Assembly (NCBI RefSeq): GCF_905220975.1
Contig: NZ_CAJNBK010000012.1
Span: forward strand, 62,001 to 126,000
Reading direction: 5' to 3'
Length of the DNA: 64,000 bases
Origin: Paraburkholderia haematera
GTDB lineage: Bacteria > Pseudomonadota > Gammaproteobacteria > Burkholderiales > Burkholderiaceae
In this document: positions 1-8,494 of the stretch, one piece after another
How the letters are laid out: every line of letters starts with the position of its first letter
How positions within the stretch are numbered: position 1 is the first letter of the stretch
The notes under the pieces: model-generated
Seen by the model: the letters and a program-made list of their open reading frames with translations, nothing else
The model's database searches: none
What the model was told of the DNA's origin: nothing
Program-made: the position numbers and the translations under genes

Positions 1-399
1 ATTTCCGCACTGGCGAACTTCGCCATGTTCTTCGGCAGCCGCGACGAAAACGGCCGTCCGACGAACCCGATCGCGGGTATCGCCGTCGCGTTGCTCGCGC
101 CGATCGCCGGTGCGCTGATTCAGATGGCGATCTCACGAGCACGCGAATTCGAAGCGGACCGTGGCGGCGCGCAGATTTCCGGCGACCCGCAGGCGCTCGC
201 CTCGGCGCTCGACAAGATTCATCGCTACGCGAGCGGCATTCCGTTCCCTGCCGCCGAGCAGCATCCGGCCACCGCGCAGATGATGATCATGAATCCGCTG
301 TCGGGCGGCGGTATTGCGAATCTGTTCTCGACGCACCCGGCCACTGAAGAGCGCGTCGCACGTTTGATGGAGATGGCGCGCACGGGGCGCTTCGAGTAA
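1..399 (+). CDS. htpX: Protease HtpX, C-terminal part (5' truncated by window edge)
   Basis: Zinc metalloprotease of family M48B in the inner membrane, involved in quality control of membrane proteins. The visible 132 residues read in frame from base 1. They contain the EFEADRGG segment, which carries the third zinc ligand of M48 enzymes, and the typical end with STHPATEERVARL. A hydrophobic stretch precedes EFEAD. The HExxH motif and the N-terminal membrane helices lie left of the window. A strong hairpin terminator follows directly. Identification is from the family signature and is firm; only the upstream extent is unknown. Confidence 0.93.
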   Translation: MSALANFAMFFGSRDENGRPTNPIAGIAVALLAPIAGALIQMAISRAREFEADRGGAQISGDPQALASALDKIHRYASGIPFPAAEQHPATAQMMIMNPLSGGGIANLFSTHPATEERVARLMEMARTGRFE

Positions 400-423
400 C
401 GGGCGCACTGACCCGACGTAACG

Positions 424-452
424 AAAGGCGAGTCGGCGGGCTCGCCTTTTTT
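424..452 (+). terminator. Intrinsic terminator after htpX
   Basis: AAAGGCGAG (424-432) and CTCGCCTTT (441-449) form a 9-bp stem with an 8-nt loop, followed by a T run. It lies 25 nt after the htpX stop and separates htpX from rsmB. Confidence 0.85.
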
Positions 453-592
453 GTTCGGGCATAGGGAAATGCGCGCTGGCAGCGGCTATGGCCGGTGACT
501 GTCATCCGTCCACGACGGCCCCCGTCCCGGGCCACGCTACAATGTGTTCTGTTTGCGCCGCGCGCACCGTGCGGGCTGCCTTAGCCTCTTTC

Positions 593-2032
593 ATGACTCC
601 AAAGCCTTCCTCGCGTTCAGCTACACCATCGGCGCGTCCGCGCGAATCCCGTCTGTCGATGCTGCATCTCGCGCCCGAATCGCTCGGTTTCGCGCTCGAC
701 GGCGCGGGTCAGGCCGTCGGCGCCGTGCGCCTCGGCGCGGCCTTGCCGGCTGCGCTGCAATCCGTATTCGTATCCGCGCCTGAAGGTAGCGCCGCCGCTG
801 CGCGCGGCGCCGTGCAGGATATCGCGTACCGCACCATGCGGCGTCTGGCGACCGTCGAGTGGCTGATTGCGAAGCTGGTGAAGAAGGCACCGCCGCCGCA
901 CGTCGGTCACGTGCTCGCCTGCGCGCTCGCCCTGCTTGTCGACGACGAAGCGAACGCCGCCTATTCGCCGTTCACGGTCGTCGATCAGGCGGTGAGCGCA
1001 ATCGCCGCGCGCCGTGAATTCGCGTTCGCAAAGGGCCTCGTCAATGCCGTGCTGCGCAATTTCCTGCGCGAGCGCGAGGCGCTGCTGAGCGCAGCGCAAG
1101 CCGACGAAGTCGCGCGCTGGAACTACCCGGCGTGGTGGATCGACGCGGTCAAAGGCGCGTGGCCCGACGCGTGGCAAGCCGTGCTCGCCTCGGGCAATAC
1201 GCAAGGTCCGCTGACGTTGCGCGTGAACGCACGCCGCTCGACAGTCGATGCCTATTTGCAAGTGCTGCACGATCATCACATCCCTGCGAGCAGAGCCGGC
1301 GAGTACGCCGTCAGGCTCGCTACGCCGATGCCGGTCGACCGCATCCCCGGCTTTAATGACGGCGTGGTGTCCGTGCAGGACGCCGGCGCGCAGCTCGCCG
1401 CGCAACTGCTCGGCGTGCGTGACGGCATGCGCGTGCTCGACGCATGCGCGGCGCCTGGCGGCAAAACCGGCCACCTGCTCGAACTCGCCAACCTGCAACT
1501 CGTGGCGCTCGAAAGCGACGCGTCGCGCGCGCGCCGCATCGGTGAAAACTTGCAGCGGCTCAAGCTCGAAGCGGAAGTGCGGATCGGCGACGCGGGCGCG
1601 CCGGCCAAATGGCACGACGATATCGACCAGCCGTTCGACCGCATTCTGGCCGACGTGCCGTGCTCCGCCTCGGGCATCGTGCGGCGTCATCCGGATATTC
1701 GCTGGCTGCGCCGCGCGTCCGATATTCCCGCGCTGGTCGCCGAGCAGCGCCGCATTCTCGATGCGCTATGGCCACTCGTGAAGCCTGGCGGCGAGTTGCT
1801 CTACGTTACGTGTTCGATCTTCCCCGAAGAAGGCGAGTTGCAGGCGCAGTGGTTTGGAAACAAGTATCAGGATGCGGTACGATTGGACGCGCCGGGGCAA
1901 CTTTTACCCTCAGTCGCCCGCGCGCCCGCCGACACATCGGCCGGGTCCCATGCCGGACACGCTGCTGAAGATAGCGCCGGCTCGAACTCAGACCACGACG
2001 GATTTTTCTACGCGCGCTTTCAGAAACGGTGA
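593..2032 (+). CDS. rsmB: 16S rRNA (cytosine-967 C5)-methyltransferase RsmB
   Basis: SAM-dependent methyltransferase that makes m5C967 in 16S rRNA. An N-terminal NusB-like helical domain (about residues 20-150) is followed by a Rossmann methyltransferase domain. The SAM loop DACAAPGGKTGH is present, as are both cysteine motifs of m5C RNA methyltransferases, DVPCSASGI and VTCSIFPEEG. The frame is open back to 488. I prefer the ATG at 593 (479 aa), because the residues before it look non-coding and known homologues begin near here. The stop overlaps the GTG start of the next gene (GTGA), which indicates translational coupling. Confidence 0.93.
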   Translation: MTPKPSSRSATPSARPRESRLSMLHLAPESLGFALDGAGQAVGAVRLGAALPAALQSVFVSAPEGSAAAARGAVQDIAYRTMRRLATVEWLIAKLVKKAPPPHVGHVLACALALLVDDEANAAYSPFTVVDQAVSAIAARREFAFAKGLVNAVLRNFLREREALLSAAQADEVARWNYPAWWIDAVKGAWPDAWQAVLASGNTQGPLTLRVNARRSTVDAYLQVLHDHHIPASRAGEYAVRLATPMPVDRIPGFNDGVVSVQDAGAQLAAQLLGVRDGMRVLDACAAPGGKTGHLLELANLQLVALESDASRARRIGENLQRLKLEAEVRIGDAGAPAKWHDDIDQPFDRILADVPCSASGIVRRHPDIRWLRRASDIPALVAEQRRILDALWPLVKPGGELLYVTCSIFPEEGELQAQWFGNKYQDAVRLDAPGQLLPSVARAPADTSAGSHAGHAAEDSAGSNSDHDGFFYARFQKR

Positions 2033-2628
2033 CCATCAAACGCTTTTTCCCGCTTCGGCTCGCTGCCGTGCTCTGGATCGTGCTGGCCATATGGCTCGCG
2101 GTACCGGGCGCGGCGTATGCCGATTCGATCGCGGTGCAGCGCGCCTCGCTGCAATCGGACAACACCGGCTGGAGCCTCGACGCGCGTTTCGACTTCGACC
2201 TGAACAGCAATCTCGAAGACGCGGTCAACAAGGGCATTCCGCTGTATTTCACGACCGACTTCGAGCTGAGCCGGCCGCGCTGGTACTGGTTCGATGAGCA
2301 GCCGGTCAGCGTGTCACAGAGCATTCGCCTGTCGTTCCAGCCGCTCACGCGTGAGTACCGTGTGTCGAGCGTGTCGTCGGGCGGGTTGCAGCTCGGCTTC
2401 ACGACGCTAAAGGATGCGCTAGCCGTGATCAAGCACATCACATCGTGGCACGTGATCGACCGTAGTCAGGTGCATGCCGGCGAGACGTACAACGCCTCGG
2501 TGCGCATGCAACTCGACATTGCGCTGATGCCCAAACCGTTCCAGATCGACGCGGTGAACAACCGCGACTGGAACCTCGCGTCCGAGTGGAAGCGTTTTAC
2601 CTTCACGGTGACCGAACGTGCTAAATAG
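2029..2628 (+). CDS. DUF4390 domain protein, exported
   Basis: A 199-aa protein starting at GTG 2029, overlapping the rsmB stop by 4 nt. It has a signal peptide (hydrophobic residues about 10-30, cleavage near AYA-DS) followed by one DUF4390 domain. Proteins of this family are regularly found between rsmB and an NtrY-like kinase in betaproteobacteria, and their function is not established. The gene overlaps the kinase start at 2618, so it is probably part of a four-gene transcript with rsmB and the two-component pair. A periplasmic accessory role for the kinase is possible but is only an inference from position. Confidence 0.85.
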   Translation: MTIKRFFPLRLAAVLWIVLAIWLAVPGAAYADSIAVQRASLQSDNTGWSLDARFDFDLNSNLEDAVNKGIPLYFTTDFELSRPRWYWFDEQPVSVSQSIRLSFQPLTREYRVSSVSSGGLQLGFTTLKDALAVIKHITSWHVIDRSQVHAGETYNASVRMQLDIALMPKPFQIDAVNNRDWNLASEWKRFTFTVTERAK

Positions 2629-5032
2629 AGTGCGCCGCGCCACCAGTGTCAGCAGCATCGTCGTGCGCGTGCTGGTGTCCACGGTCGCCGTGACGGCCGT
2701 GCTGCTCCTCGTGCTGCTTGCAGCCGCGAGCGCGAATACCGAATTCTTCGACCGCTATTACCAGTGGCTGTATGCGGCCAACCTTGTGGTCGCGATGATC
2801 TTTTTGCTGGTAGTGGCGACGCTCGTCATCATCATCATTGCGCGGCTTAAAAAAGGTAAGTTCGGCACACGGCTGTTAGCGAAACTCGCGTTTTTCATGG
2901 CGTTGGTAGGCGTCGTGCCAGGCGGGATCATTTACGTCGTCTCGTACCAGTTCGTGTCGCGCAGTATCGAGTCGTGGTTCGACGTGAACGTCGAAACGGC
3001 GCTGACCTCGGGCCTGAATCTGGGCCGCGGCATGCTCGATGCGTCGCTGTCCGATCTGCAGACCAAGGGCCGCTTGATGTCCGAGCAGCTCGCAAGCGCG
3101 GATGCCGCCGGCACCACGCTCACGCTGCTGCGCTTGCGCGACCAGTTCGGCGTGCAGGACGCGACGATCGTCGAACCTACGCGCAGCATGTCGGGCGCGA
3201 CGCCGGATATGCACGTGGTCGCGCAGGCGTCCGGCAACTACGCGACACTCGTGCCGAACGACTTGCCCACGCCGTTGATGATCGACCAGGCGCGCGGCCG
3301 CGGCTATGCGGCGATCGAAGGTGAAGTCGACGGCGATCCGCACGCGCACGGCAGCAAGGGCGCGCTGCGGCTGCGCATCGTGCAGCGCATTCCCGATTCG
3401 AACGCGTTGCTGTTGCAGCCCACCGAGCGCTTCCTGCAACTCACGCAGCCGGTGTCGCCCTCGCTCGCACGTAATGCCGACGCGGTGCAGCGCGCCTATC
3501 GCGAGTACCAGGAGAAGGCGCTGGGCCGCACTGGCTTGCGCAAGATGTACATCGGCACGCTGACGCTCGCGCTGTTCCTCGCCACTTTCATCGCGATGAT
3601 GCTGGCGCTCGCGCTCGGCAATCAGCTTGCGCGGCCGTTGTTCCTGCTCGCGCAGGGCACCAAGGAAGTGACCGAGGGCGACTACACGCCGAAACGTGAA
3701 ATCAAATCGCGCGACGAACTGGGCTTCCTCACGCAGTCGTTCAACGCGATGACGCGACAGCTGTCCGAAGCGCGCGCGGCGGTTGAGAATAACCGCATCG
3801 CGCTCGAGCATTCCAAGGCCTATCTGGAAAGCATTCTTGCGAACCTGACCGCGGGCGTGTTCGTGTTCGACCGGCAGTTCCGCCTCACCACGGCGAACCG
3901 CGGCGCCGAGCGGATTTTCCGTCAGCAGTTCCAGGAAGTGCTGGGTTCGGCGCTGGAGAAGATCGCCGTGTTGAGCGAATTCGGCGGGATGGTGCGCAAA
4001 GCGTTTGCCGATCGCGAAGCCGCGAGCGGCGACGGTCACGACGACCGTGGCCACTGGCAGCAGCAGTTTTCGGTGCAGGTGCCGGGCGAAACCGAGCCGC
4101 TCACCTTGCTTGTGCGCGGCGCGCGCCTTGTGTCCGCCACCGACCGCGACGCGGAAGACATGCAGACTTCCGGCTATGTGGTCGTGTTCGACGATATTTC
4201 GGATGTGATCTCCGCGCAGCGTTCGATCGCCTGGGGCGAAGTGGCGCGGCGACTGGCGCACGAGATCAAGAATCCGCTCACGCCGATTCAGCTCTCCGCC
4301 GAGCGTTTGCAGATGAAGCTTGCTGACAAGCTCTCGCCGACGGACGCCGATGTGCTGAAGCGCGGCGCGACCACGATCGTGAACCAGGTCGCGGCAATGA
4401 AGCAGATGGTCGACAATTTCCGCGACTATGCGCGTACGCCGCCGGCGGTGCTCGCGCATCTGCAGCTGAACGAACTGGTCAGCGAAGTGCTGACGCTGTA
4501 CGGTATCGAAGAAGGCAAGGGCGCGATTCAGGTGGAGCTCGCGGAATTGCCGGCAATTCGCGGCGACGCGACGCAATTGCGTCAGGTGATTCACAACCTG
4601 CTGCAGAATGCGCAGGATGCCGTGGCCGACGTCGAACAACCGCGTGTGTTGCTCGAGACGAGGACAGTAGAATACGGAGACCCCGACGCGGAAGGCAAAG
4701 TACACGTCGCGGTGCGTCTGACAGTGTCGGATAACGGACCGGGCTTCCCCGCGCGTATCCTCACACGTGCATTCGAACCTTACGTGACGACCAAGGCCAA
4801 AGGTACGGGTCTCGGTCTTGCGATGGTCAAGAAGATCGTCGACGAACACGGCGCGCGCATCGACATTCGCAACCGCATGAAAGCGGGTGATGTGATCGAA
4901 GGCGCGCAGATTTCGATCCTCTTCCTTCAACTGGCAGACGATGCAGCGGCACCTGAAGCAGGGCCGCGGCCGGCGCATGGCAATGCGTCGCAGGGAACGA
5001 CAAAAGCAACAGTGCAGACAAGGGCAGCGTAA
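2618..5032 (+). CDS. NtrY-like membrane sensor histidine kinase
   Basis: An 804-aa sensor kinase starting at GTG 2618 and overlapping the upstream gene by 11 nt. Three hydrophobic segments lie in the first 110 residues. An extracytoplasmic region of about 195 residues follows, then a fourth membrane helix (about 308-335), a HAMP domain, a PAS domain (about 400-500) and the transmitter. The H-box reads RLAHEIKNPLTPIQ with the phospho-accepting His at residue 548. The ATPase domain shows HNLLQNAQDAV (N box), SDNGPGFP (G1) and KGTGLGLAMVKKI (G2). This layout and the cognate regulator 1 nt downstream match the NtrY/NtrX family. The signal sensed is unknown. The gene is not beside glnA or ntrBC, so a nitrogen role should not be assumed. 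Confidence 0.9.
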   Translation: MLNRVRRATSVSSIVVRVLVSTVAVTAVLLLVLLAAASANTEFFDRYYQWLYAANLVVAMIFLLVVATLVIIIIARLKKGKFGTRLLAKLAFFMALVGVVPGGIIYVVSYQFVSRSIESWFDVNVETALTSGLNLGRGMLDASLSDLQTKGRLMSEQLASADAAGTTLTLLRLRDQFGVQDATIVEPTRSMSGATPDMHVVAQASGNYATLVPNDLPTPLMIDQARGRGYAAIEGEVDGDPHAHGSKGALRLRIVQRIPDSNALLLQPTERFLQLTQPVSPSLARNADAVQRAYREYQEKALGRTGLRKMYIGTLTLALFLATFIAMMLALALGNQLARPLFLLAQGTKEVTEGDYTPKREIKSRDELGFLTQSFNAMTRQLSEARAAVENNRIALEHSKAYLESILANLTAGVFVFDRQFRLTTANRGAERIFRQQFQEVLGSALEKIAVLSEFGGMVRKAFADREAASGDGHDDRGHWQQQFSVQVPGETEPLTLLVRGARLVSATDRDAEDMQTSGYVVVFDDISDVISAQRSIAWGEVARRLAHEIKNPLTPIQLSAERLQMKLADKLSPTDADVLKRGATTIVNQVAAMKQMVDNFRDYARTPPAVLAHLQLNELVSEVLTLYGIEEGKGAIQVELAELPAIRGDATQLRQVIHNLLQNAQDAVADVEQPRVLLETRTVEYGDPDAEGKVHVAVRLTVSDNGPGFPARILTRAFEPYVTTKAKGTGLGLAMVKKIVDEHGARIDIRNRMKAGDVIEGAQISILFLQLADDAAAPEAGPRPAHGNASQGTTKATVQTRAA

Positions 5033-5722
5033 ATGGCAACCATCCTGGTGGTAGATGATGAAATGGGCATCCGGGAATTGCTCTCGGAGATCCTGAGCGA
5101 CGAGGGGCATGTCGTGGAGGCCGCGGAAAACGCGCAGGAAGCGCGCGAATTCCGCTTGCGCCAGGCGCCGGACCTGGTGCTGCTCGACATCTGGATGCCC
5201 GATACCGACGGCGTAACTTTGCTCAAGGAATGGGCCGCGCAGGGGCAGCTGACCATGCCGGTGATCATGATGTCCGGTCATGCAACCATCGATACGGCGG
5301 TTGAAGCGACCAAGATCGGCGCACTCAATTTCCTCGAGAAGCCGATTGCGCTGCAGAAACTGCTGAAGGCAGTCGAGCAAGGCCTCGCCCGTGGAAATAC
5401 CGCGGGTGTACCGGGCGGCGCGGTCGCGAAGCCGGCGTTGCCGGTCAGCGCTTCGGCCGTGGCATCGGCGGCTGCGTTGCCGATGCTGTCGGCGGATGGC
5501 ATGGCCGGCGGTGCGCTGGCCGCACAAACGGCGTCGATCTCTTTCGACATCCCGTTGCGCGACGCACGCGACGCGTTCGAGCGCGCTTACTTCGAGTATC
5601 ACCTCGCGCGCGAGAATGGCAGCATGACGCGCGTCGCGGAAAAGACCGGCCTGGAGCGCACACACTTGTATCGCAAGCTCAAGCAGCTCGGTGTCGATCT
5701 CGGTAAGAACAAAGGAGAATGA
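5033..5722 (+). CDS. NtrX-like response regulator lacking the AAA+ domain
   Basis: A 229-aa response regulator immediately after the kinase. The receiver domain (about residues 1-118) has the acidic pair D8/D9, the phospho-acceptor D52 in VLLDIWMPD, and K103 in LEKPI. An Ala/Gly/Pro-rich linker (about 122-170) leads to a Fis-type helix-turn-helix (about 180-225, with TRVAEKTGLERTHLYRKL). Canonical NtrX proteins carry a central sigma-54-interacting AAA+ ATPase of about 230 residues, which is absent here without any frame disruption. The protein is therefore expected to bind DNA but not to activate sigma-54 polymerase by ATP hydrolysis. Confidence 0.9.
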   Translation: MATILVVDDEMGIRELLSEILSDEGHVVEAAENAQEAREFRLRQAPDLVLLDIWMPDTDGVTLLKEWAAQGQLTMPVIMMSGHATIDTAVEATKIGALNFLEKPIALQKLLKAVEQGLARGNTAGVPGGAVAKPALPVSASAVASAAALPMLSADGMAGGALAAQTASISFDIPLRDARDAFERAYFEYHLARENGSMTRVAEKTGLERTHLYRKLKQLGVDLGKNKGE

Positions 5723-5795
5723 ACGGCCGCGTCATGTGTGCAGGCGTGTGCCGGCACACACGGTTCGGGCGCGGCAGATTTTTTCGAGAGGGGGC

Positions 5796-5824
5796 TTGCC
5801 GACCTGCTGATCCTTTGATATCAT
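5796..5824 (+). promoter_or_regulatory. Sigma-70 promoter of tRNA-Phe
   Basis: TTGCCG (5796-5801) and TATCAT (5819-5824) are separated by exactly 17 nt. Predicted transcription starts about 7 nt before the mature tRNA 5' end at 5838. This is a motif match read by eye. Confidence 0.55.
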
Positions 5825-5837
5825 TTCGTTCTTCGTT

Positions 5838-5913
5838 GGCCCGGTAGCTCAGTTGGTAGAGCAGCGGATTGAAAATCCGCGTGTCGATGGTTCGATTCCG
5901 TCCCAGGCCACCA
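5838..5913 (+). tRNA. tRNA-Phe (GAA)
   Basis: A 76-nt cloverleaf. The acceptor arms are GGCCCGG and CCAGGCC, the D stem is GCTC/GAGC, and the anticodon stem is GCGGA/TCCGC with loop TTGAAAA (anticodon GAA). The T stem is GATGG/CCGTC with loop TTCGATT, and the CCA end is encoded at 5911-5913. Pair 5-68 of the acceptor stem is C-A rather than Watson-Crick. A terminator hairpin follows 8 nt later, so the gene is transcribed alone. Confidence 0.97.
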
Positions 5914-5920
5914 GGATTCA

Positions 5921-5960
5921 GCCCCAGGAAATCGCAAGATTCCTGGGGCTTTTCCTTTTT
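5921..5960 (+). terminator. Intrinsic terminator after tRNA-Phe
   Basis: GCCCCAGGAA (5921-5930) and TTCCTGGGGC (5940-5949) form a perfect 10-bp stem with a 9-nt loop, followed by TTTTCCTTTTT. Confidence 0.85.
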
Positions 5961-6329
5961 GTCCCGTTACTGGCGGGCATTCGTGGCGGCATGGCGTGCT
6001 CGGCGGCATTGGGCGTCGCGTGATAAAATCGCGCCAGTTCAAGGACTTGCCTGCGAGCGCACCACTGGCGCGCCACCGCACCGAAGGCGTCTTTTCGTAT
6101 CCAGAAGCGGGGCCTTTTGCGCACTCTGCCGTAACACGGCAAGGCCGCGACAGGTGCCGAACCCTTCGCCCGACGATTAACGGTATAAGCGCCCAGCGAC
6201 TCTGCATGCGGAAGGCGCGGCCTATACTGCTTTGGGCCGGCAGCAGTGCCGGCACGCGTCGCGCCGCGTTGCTTGCATGGCGCACCTCGCGTAGCGCGAC
6301 GTGGCACTCATCATTCACGGAGTTTCACG
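5961..6329 (+). other. Long leader/intergenic region before queC
   Basis: About 370 nt with no convincing gene. There is a TATACT (6223-6228) that could be a -10 box, but it lacks a good -35. A 7-bp hairpin GCCGGCA/TGCCGGC (6236-6242 and 6247-6253) follows. I looked for the short H-type pseudoknot sequence of preQ1-I riboswitches and did not see it. A GGAG Shine-Dalgarno sits at 6319-6322, seven nt before the queC start. Confidence 0.4.
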
Positions 6330-7061
6330 GTGATCCGCAAAGACGCTAAACGTAGCGCTCTGGTGCTGTTTTCCGGCGGCCAGGATTCCGCCACATGCCT
6401 CGCCTGGGCGCTCGAACGTTATGAAACGGTCGAGACCCTGGGCTTCGATTATGGCCAGCGGCACCGAGTCGAACTCGAATGCCGCGAAGGGTTTCGTAAC
6501 GCAGTGGCGCGCGCCTTTCCGGCGTGGGCCGATCGTCTCGGCGAAGATCACATGATCGATCTGTCGGTGCTGGGTTCGATCAGCGATACGGCGATGACAC
6601 GCGAGATCGAGATTCACGCCACCGCGAACGGTTTGCCGAATACGTTCGTACCGGGCCGCAATCTGATGTTCATGACGATCGCTGCGGCCATCGCCTATCG
6701 GCGTGGTTTGCAGGTGCTGGTGGGCGGCATGTGCGAGACGGACTTCTCGGGCTACCCCGATTGCCGCGACGACACCATGAAGGCCTTGCAGGTCGCGCTG
6801 AACCTCGGCATGGATACGCGCTTCCTGCTCGAAACGCCGCTGATGTGGCTCGACAAGGCCGACACGTGGCGTCTCGCGCATGAGCTGGGCGGCGACGAAC
6901 TGGTCGAACTGGTGCGCGTCGAAACGCACACCTGCTATGTTGGCGAGCGCGCCGAATTGCACGCATGGGGCTTCGGTTGCGGCGAATGCCCGGCGTGCCG
7001 CTTGCGCAAGCGGGGTTATGAAGCGTATCTGGCCGGCGAGAAGGTGACCGAGCCGGTCTGA
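6330..7061 (+). CDS. queC: 7-cyano-7-deazaguanine synthase QueC
   Basis: ATP-dependent ligase that converts 7-carboxy-7-deazaguanine to preQ0 in the queuosine pathway. The 243-aa protein has the N-type ATP-pyrophosphatase P-loop LVLFSGGQDSATC near its N terminus. The C-terminal zinc-binding cysteines are in CGECPACRLRKRG. The frame is open further upstream, but the GTG at 6330 has a GGAG at 7 nt and gives the usual family length. It is the first gene of queC-queE-queD; a gap of about 110 nt separates it from queE. Confidence 0.93.
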   Translation: MIRKDAKRSALVLFSGGQDSATCLAWALERYETVETLGFDYGQRHRVELECREGFRNAVARAFPAWADRLGEDHMIDLSVLGSISDTAMTREIEIHATANGLPNTFVPGRNLMFMTIAAAIAYRRGLQVLVGGMCETDFSGYPDCRDDTMKALQVALNLGMDTRFLLETPLMWLDKADTWRLAHELGGDELVELVRVETHTCYVGERAELHAWGFGCGECPACRLRKRGYEAYLAGEKVTEPV

Positions 7062-7174
7062 CGATGTGACGGTCTGGCGCTTGCACGGCAGTTTTGCGCT
7101 GGCGCACCGTGCACACCCTGTGAACAGGGCGCAGCGCACGCAATTATTTTCAGGAACACAAGGCAGAAAGCAGC

Positions 7175-7807
7175 ATGACTTACGCGGTCAAGGAAATCTT
7201 CTACACGTTGCAGGGCGAGGGCGCGAATGCCGGGCGCCCGGCCGTGTTCTGCCGGTTCGCCGGCTGCAATCTGTGGTCGGGCCGCGAAGAAGATCGTGCG
7301 GAAGCTGTCTGCCAGTTCTGCGATACGGACTTCGTCGGGACGGACGGCGAGAACGGTGGCAAGTACCGCACGCCCGAAGAGCTGGTGCAGATGATCGCGT
7401 CGCAATGGCCCGAAGGCGAGGGTGAGCGCTTCGTGGTTTGCACGGGCGGTGAACCGATGTTGCAGATCGATCAGCCGCTTGTCGACGCGCTGCATGCCGC
7501 CGGCTTTGAAATCGCCATCGAAACCAACGGCTCGCTGCCGGTGCTCGAGACGATTGACTGGATCTGCGTGAGCCCAAAGGCCGATGCGCCGCTCGTCGTC
7601 ACCAAGGGCAACGAATTGAAGGTCGTGATTCCGCAGGACAACCAGCGTTTGTCCGAGTATGCGAAGCTCGACTTCCAGTATTTCCTCGTCCAGCCGATGG
7701 ATGGCCCGTCGCGCGACCTCAACACCAAGCTCGCGATCGACTGGTGCAAACGCCATCCGCAATGGCGCCTGTCGATGCAGACCCACAAGTATCTGAACAT
7801 TCCCTGA
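7175..7807 (+). CDS. queE: 7-carboxy-7-deazaguanine synthase QueE (radical SAM)
   Basis: Radical SAM enzyme that contracts 6-carboxytetrahydropterin to 7-carboxy-7-deazaguanine. The 210-aa protein starts YAVKEIFYTLQGEG. Its iron-sulfur cluster motif is CX14CX2C, running from the Cys of GCNLW to CQFCDTDF, rather than the usual CX3CX2C. The expanded spacing is known from the structurally characterised Burkholderia multivorans enzyme, so it is a lineage trait and not damage. The CTGGEP segment (residues about 89-94) fits SAM binding. It sits 6 nt before queD. Confidence 0.93.
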   Translation: MTYAVKEIFYTLQGEGANAGRPAVFCRFAGCNLWSGREEDRAEAVCQFCDTDFVGTDGENGGKYRTPEELVQMIASQWPEGEGERFVVCTGGEPMLQIDQPLVDALHAAGFEIAIETNGSLPVLETIDWICVSPKADAPLVVTKGNELKVVIPQDNQRLSEYAKLDFQYFLVQPMDGPSRDLNTKLAIDWCKRHPQWRLSMQTHKYLNIP

Positions 7808-7813
7808 TTTGCC

Positions 7814-8260
7814 GTGCTGACGATTACACGAAAACTCGAATTCGACGCGGGCCACCGCATCCCCGATCACCGCAGCCAGTGCCGTAATCTGCACGGCCAT
7901 CGCTATGTGCTCGAAATCACGCTGCAAGGCGACCTGGTCGACACCGAAGGCGCGCCGGATCGCGGCATGGTGATGGACTTCGCCGACGTGAAGTCGCTCG
8001 CGGTCGAGCATCTGGTCGACAAATGGGACCATGCGTTTCTCGTCTACGAAGGCGATACGCAGGTGCGCGGCTTTCTGGACACCATGGCGGGGCACAAGAC
8101 GGTCGTGCTCGATCGCATTCCCACCGTTGAAAATCTCGCCGCTGTCGCGTTCGATATCCTCGCGAATGTCTACGACGCGCATTACGGCGTGAATCTGCGT
8201 CTGCATAAGGTGCGTCTGTTCGAGACGCCGAACTGCTGGGCCGACGTAGTCCGCGATTGA
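7814..8260 (+). CDS. queD: 6-carboxy-5,6,7,8-tetrahydropterin synthase QueD
   Basis: Converts dihydroneopterin triphosphate to 6-carboxytetrahydropterin, the step before QueE. The 148-aa protein starts at GTG 7814, six nt after the queE stop. The zinc ligands are visible as His in FDAGHRI and the HGH of NLHGHRY, and the catalytic Cys is in SQCRNL just before. A conserved DHAF and a C-terminal LFETPNCWADV complete the family pattern. With queC and queE it provides the first committed steps of queuosine synthesis; folE, queF, tgt and queA are not in the window. Confidence 0.93.
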   Translation: MLTITRKLEFDAGHRIPDHRSQCRNLHGHRYVLEITLQGDLVDTEGAPDRGMVMDFADVKSLAVEHLVDKWDHAFLVYEGDTQVRGFLDTMAGHKTVVLDRIPTVENLAAVAFDILANVYDAHYGVNLRLHKVRLFETPNCWADVVRD

Positions 8261-8362
8261 ACCCGGGGTCGCCCGGCACAATCCCGTGCGGCCCGCTCCC
8301 GCGGCCCAACCCCCGCGTTATTGTCACGGTATGATCGCTCCGATAACCACACGGAGCGAGAC

Positions 8363-8494
8363 ATGCCGGTCACCGCATTGCGTCGCAGCAAGCATTCAGG
8401 CCGTCACGGCCCAGGCGTTGGTCTGTTCCGCCACGCCAGTATCCTCACCCGCGTTTCGGGCGATGTGTCCCATCGCCAGGGAGCGCGGCAATGA
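8363..8494 (+). CDS. Possible 43-aa leader ORF upstream of the aldolase
   Basis: A short open frame from ATG 8363 to TGA 8492-8494. A strong GGAG Shine-Dalgarno (8353-8356) lies 6 nt before the ATG. The stop overlaps the ATG of the downstream aldolase gene as ATGA, the classic arrangement for coupled translation. The product would be small and basic, rich in Arg, His, Ser and Gly, with no membrane segment and no family I recognise. It may be a real small protein, a regulatory leader peptide, or chance. The good ribosome site and exact overlap are the only support. Confidence 0.4.
   Translation: MPVTALRRSKHSGRHGPGVGLFRHASILTRVSGDVSHRQGARQ

Noticed and set aside
2876..5665. Very long antisense open frame opposite the NtrY-like kinase and its regulator
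   Set aside because: It is a high-G+C shadow of two well-supported genes, with Arg/His-rich composition and no domain.
5961..6329. preQ1 riboswitch ahead of queC
   Set aside because: The short pseudoknot core of preQ1-I was not found and a preQ1-II fold could not be recognised by eye.
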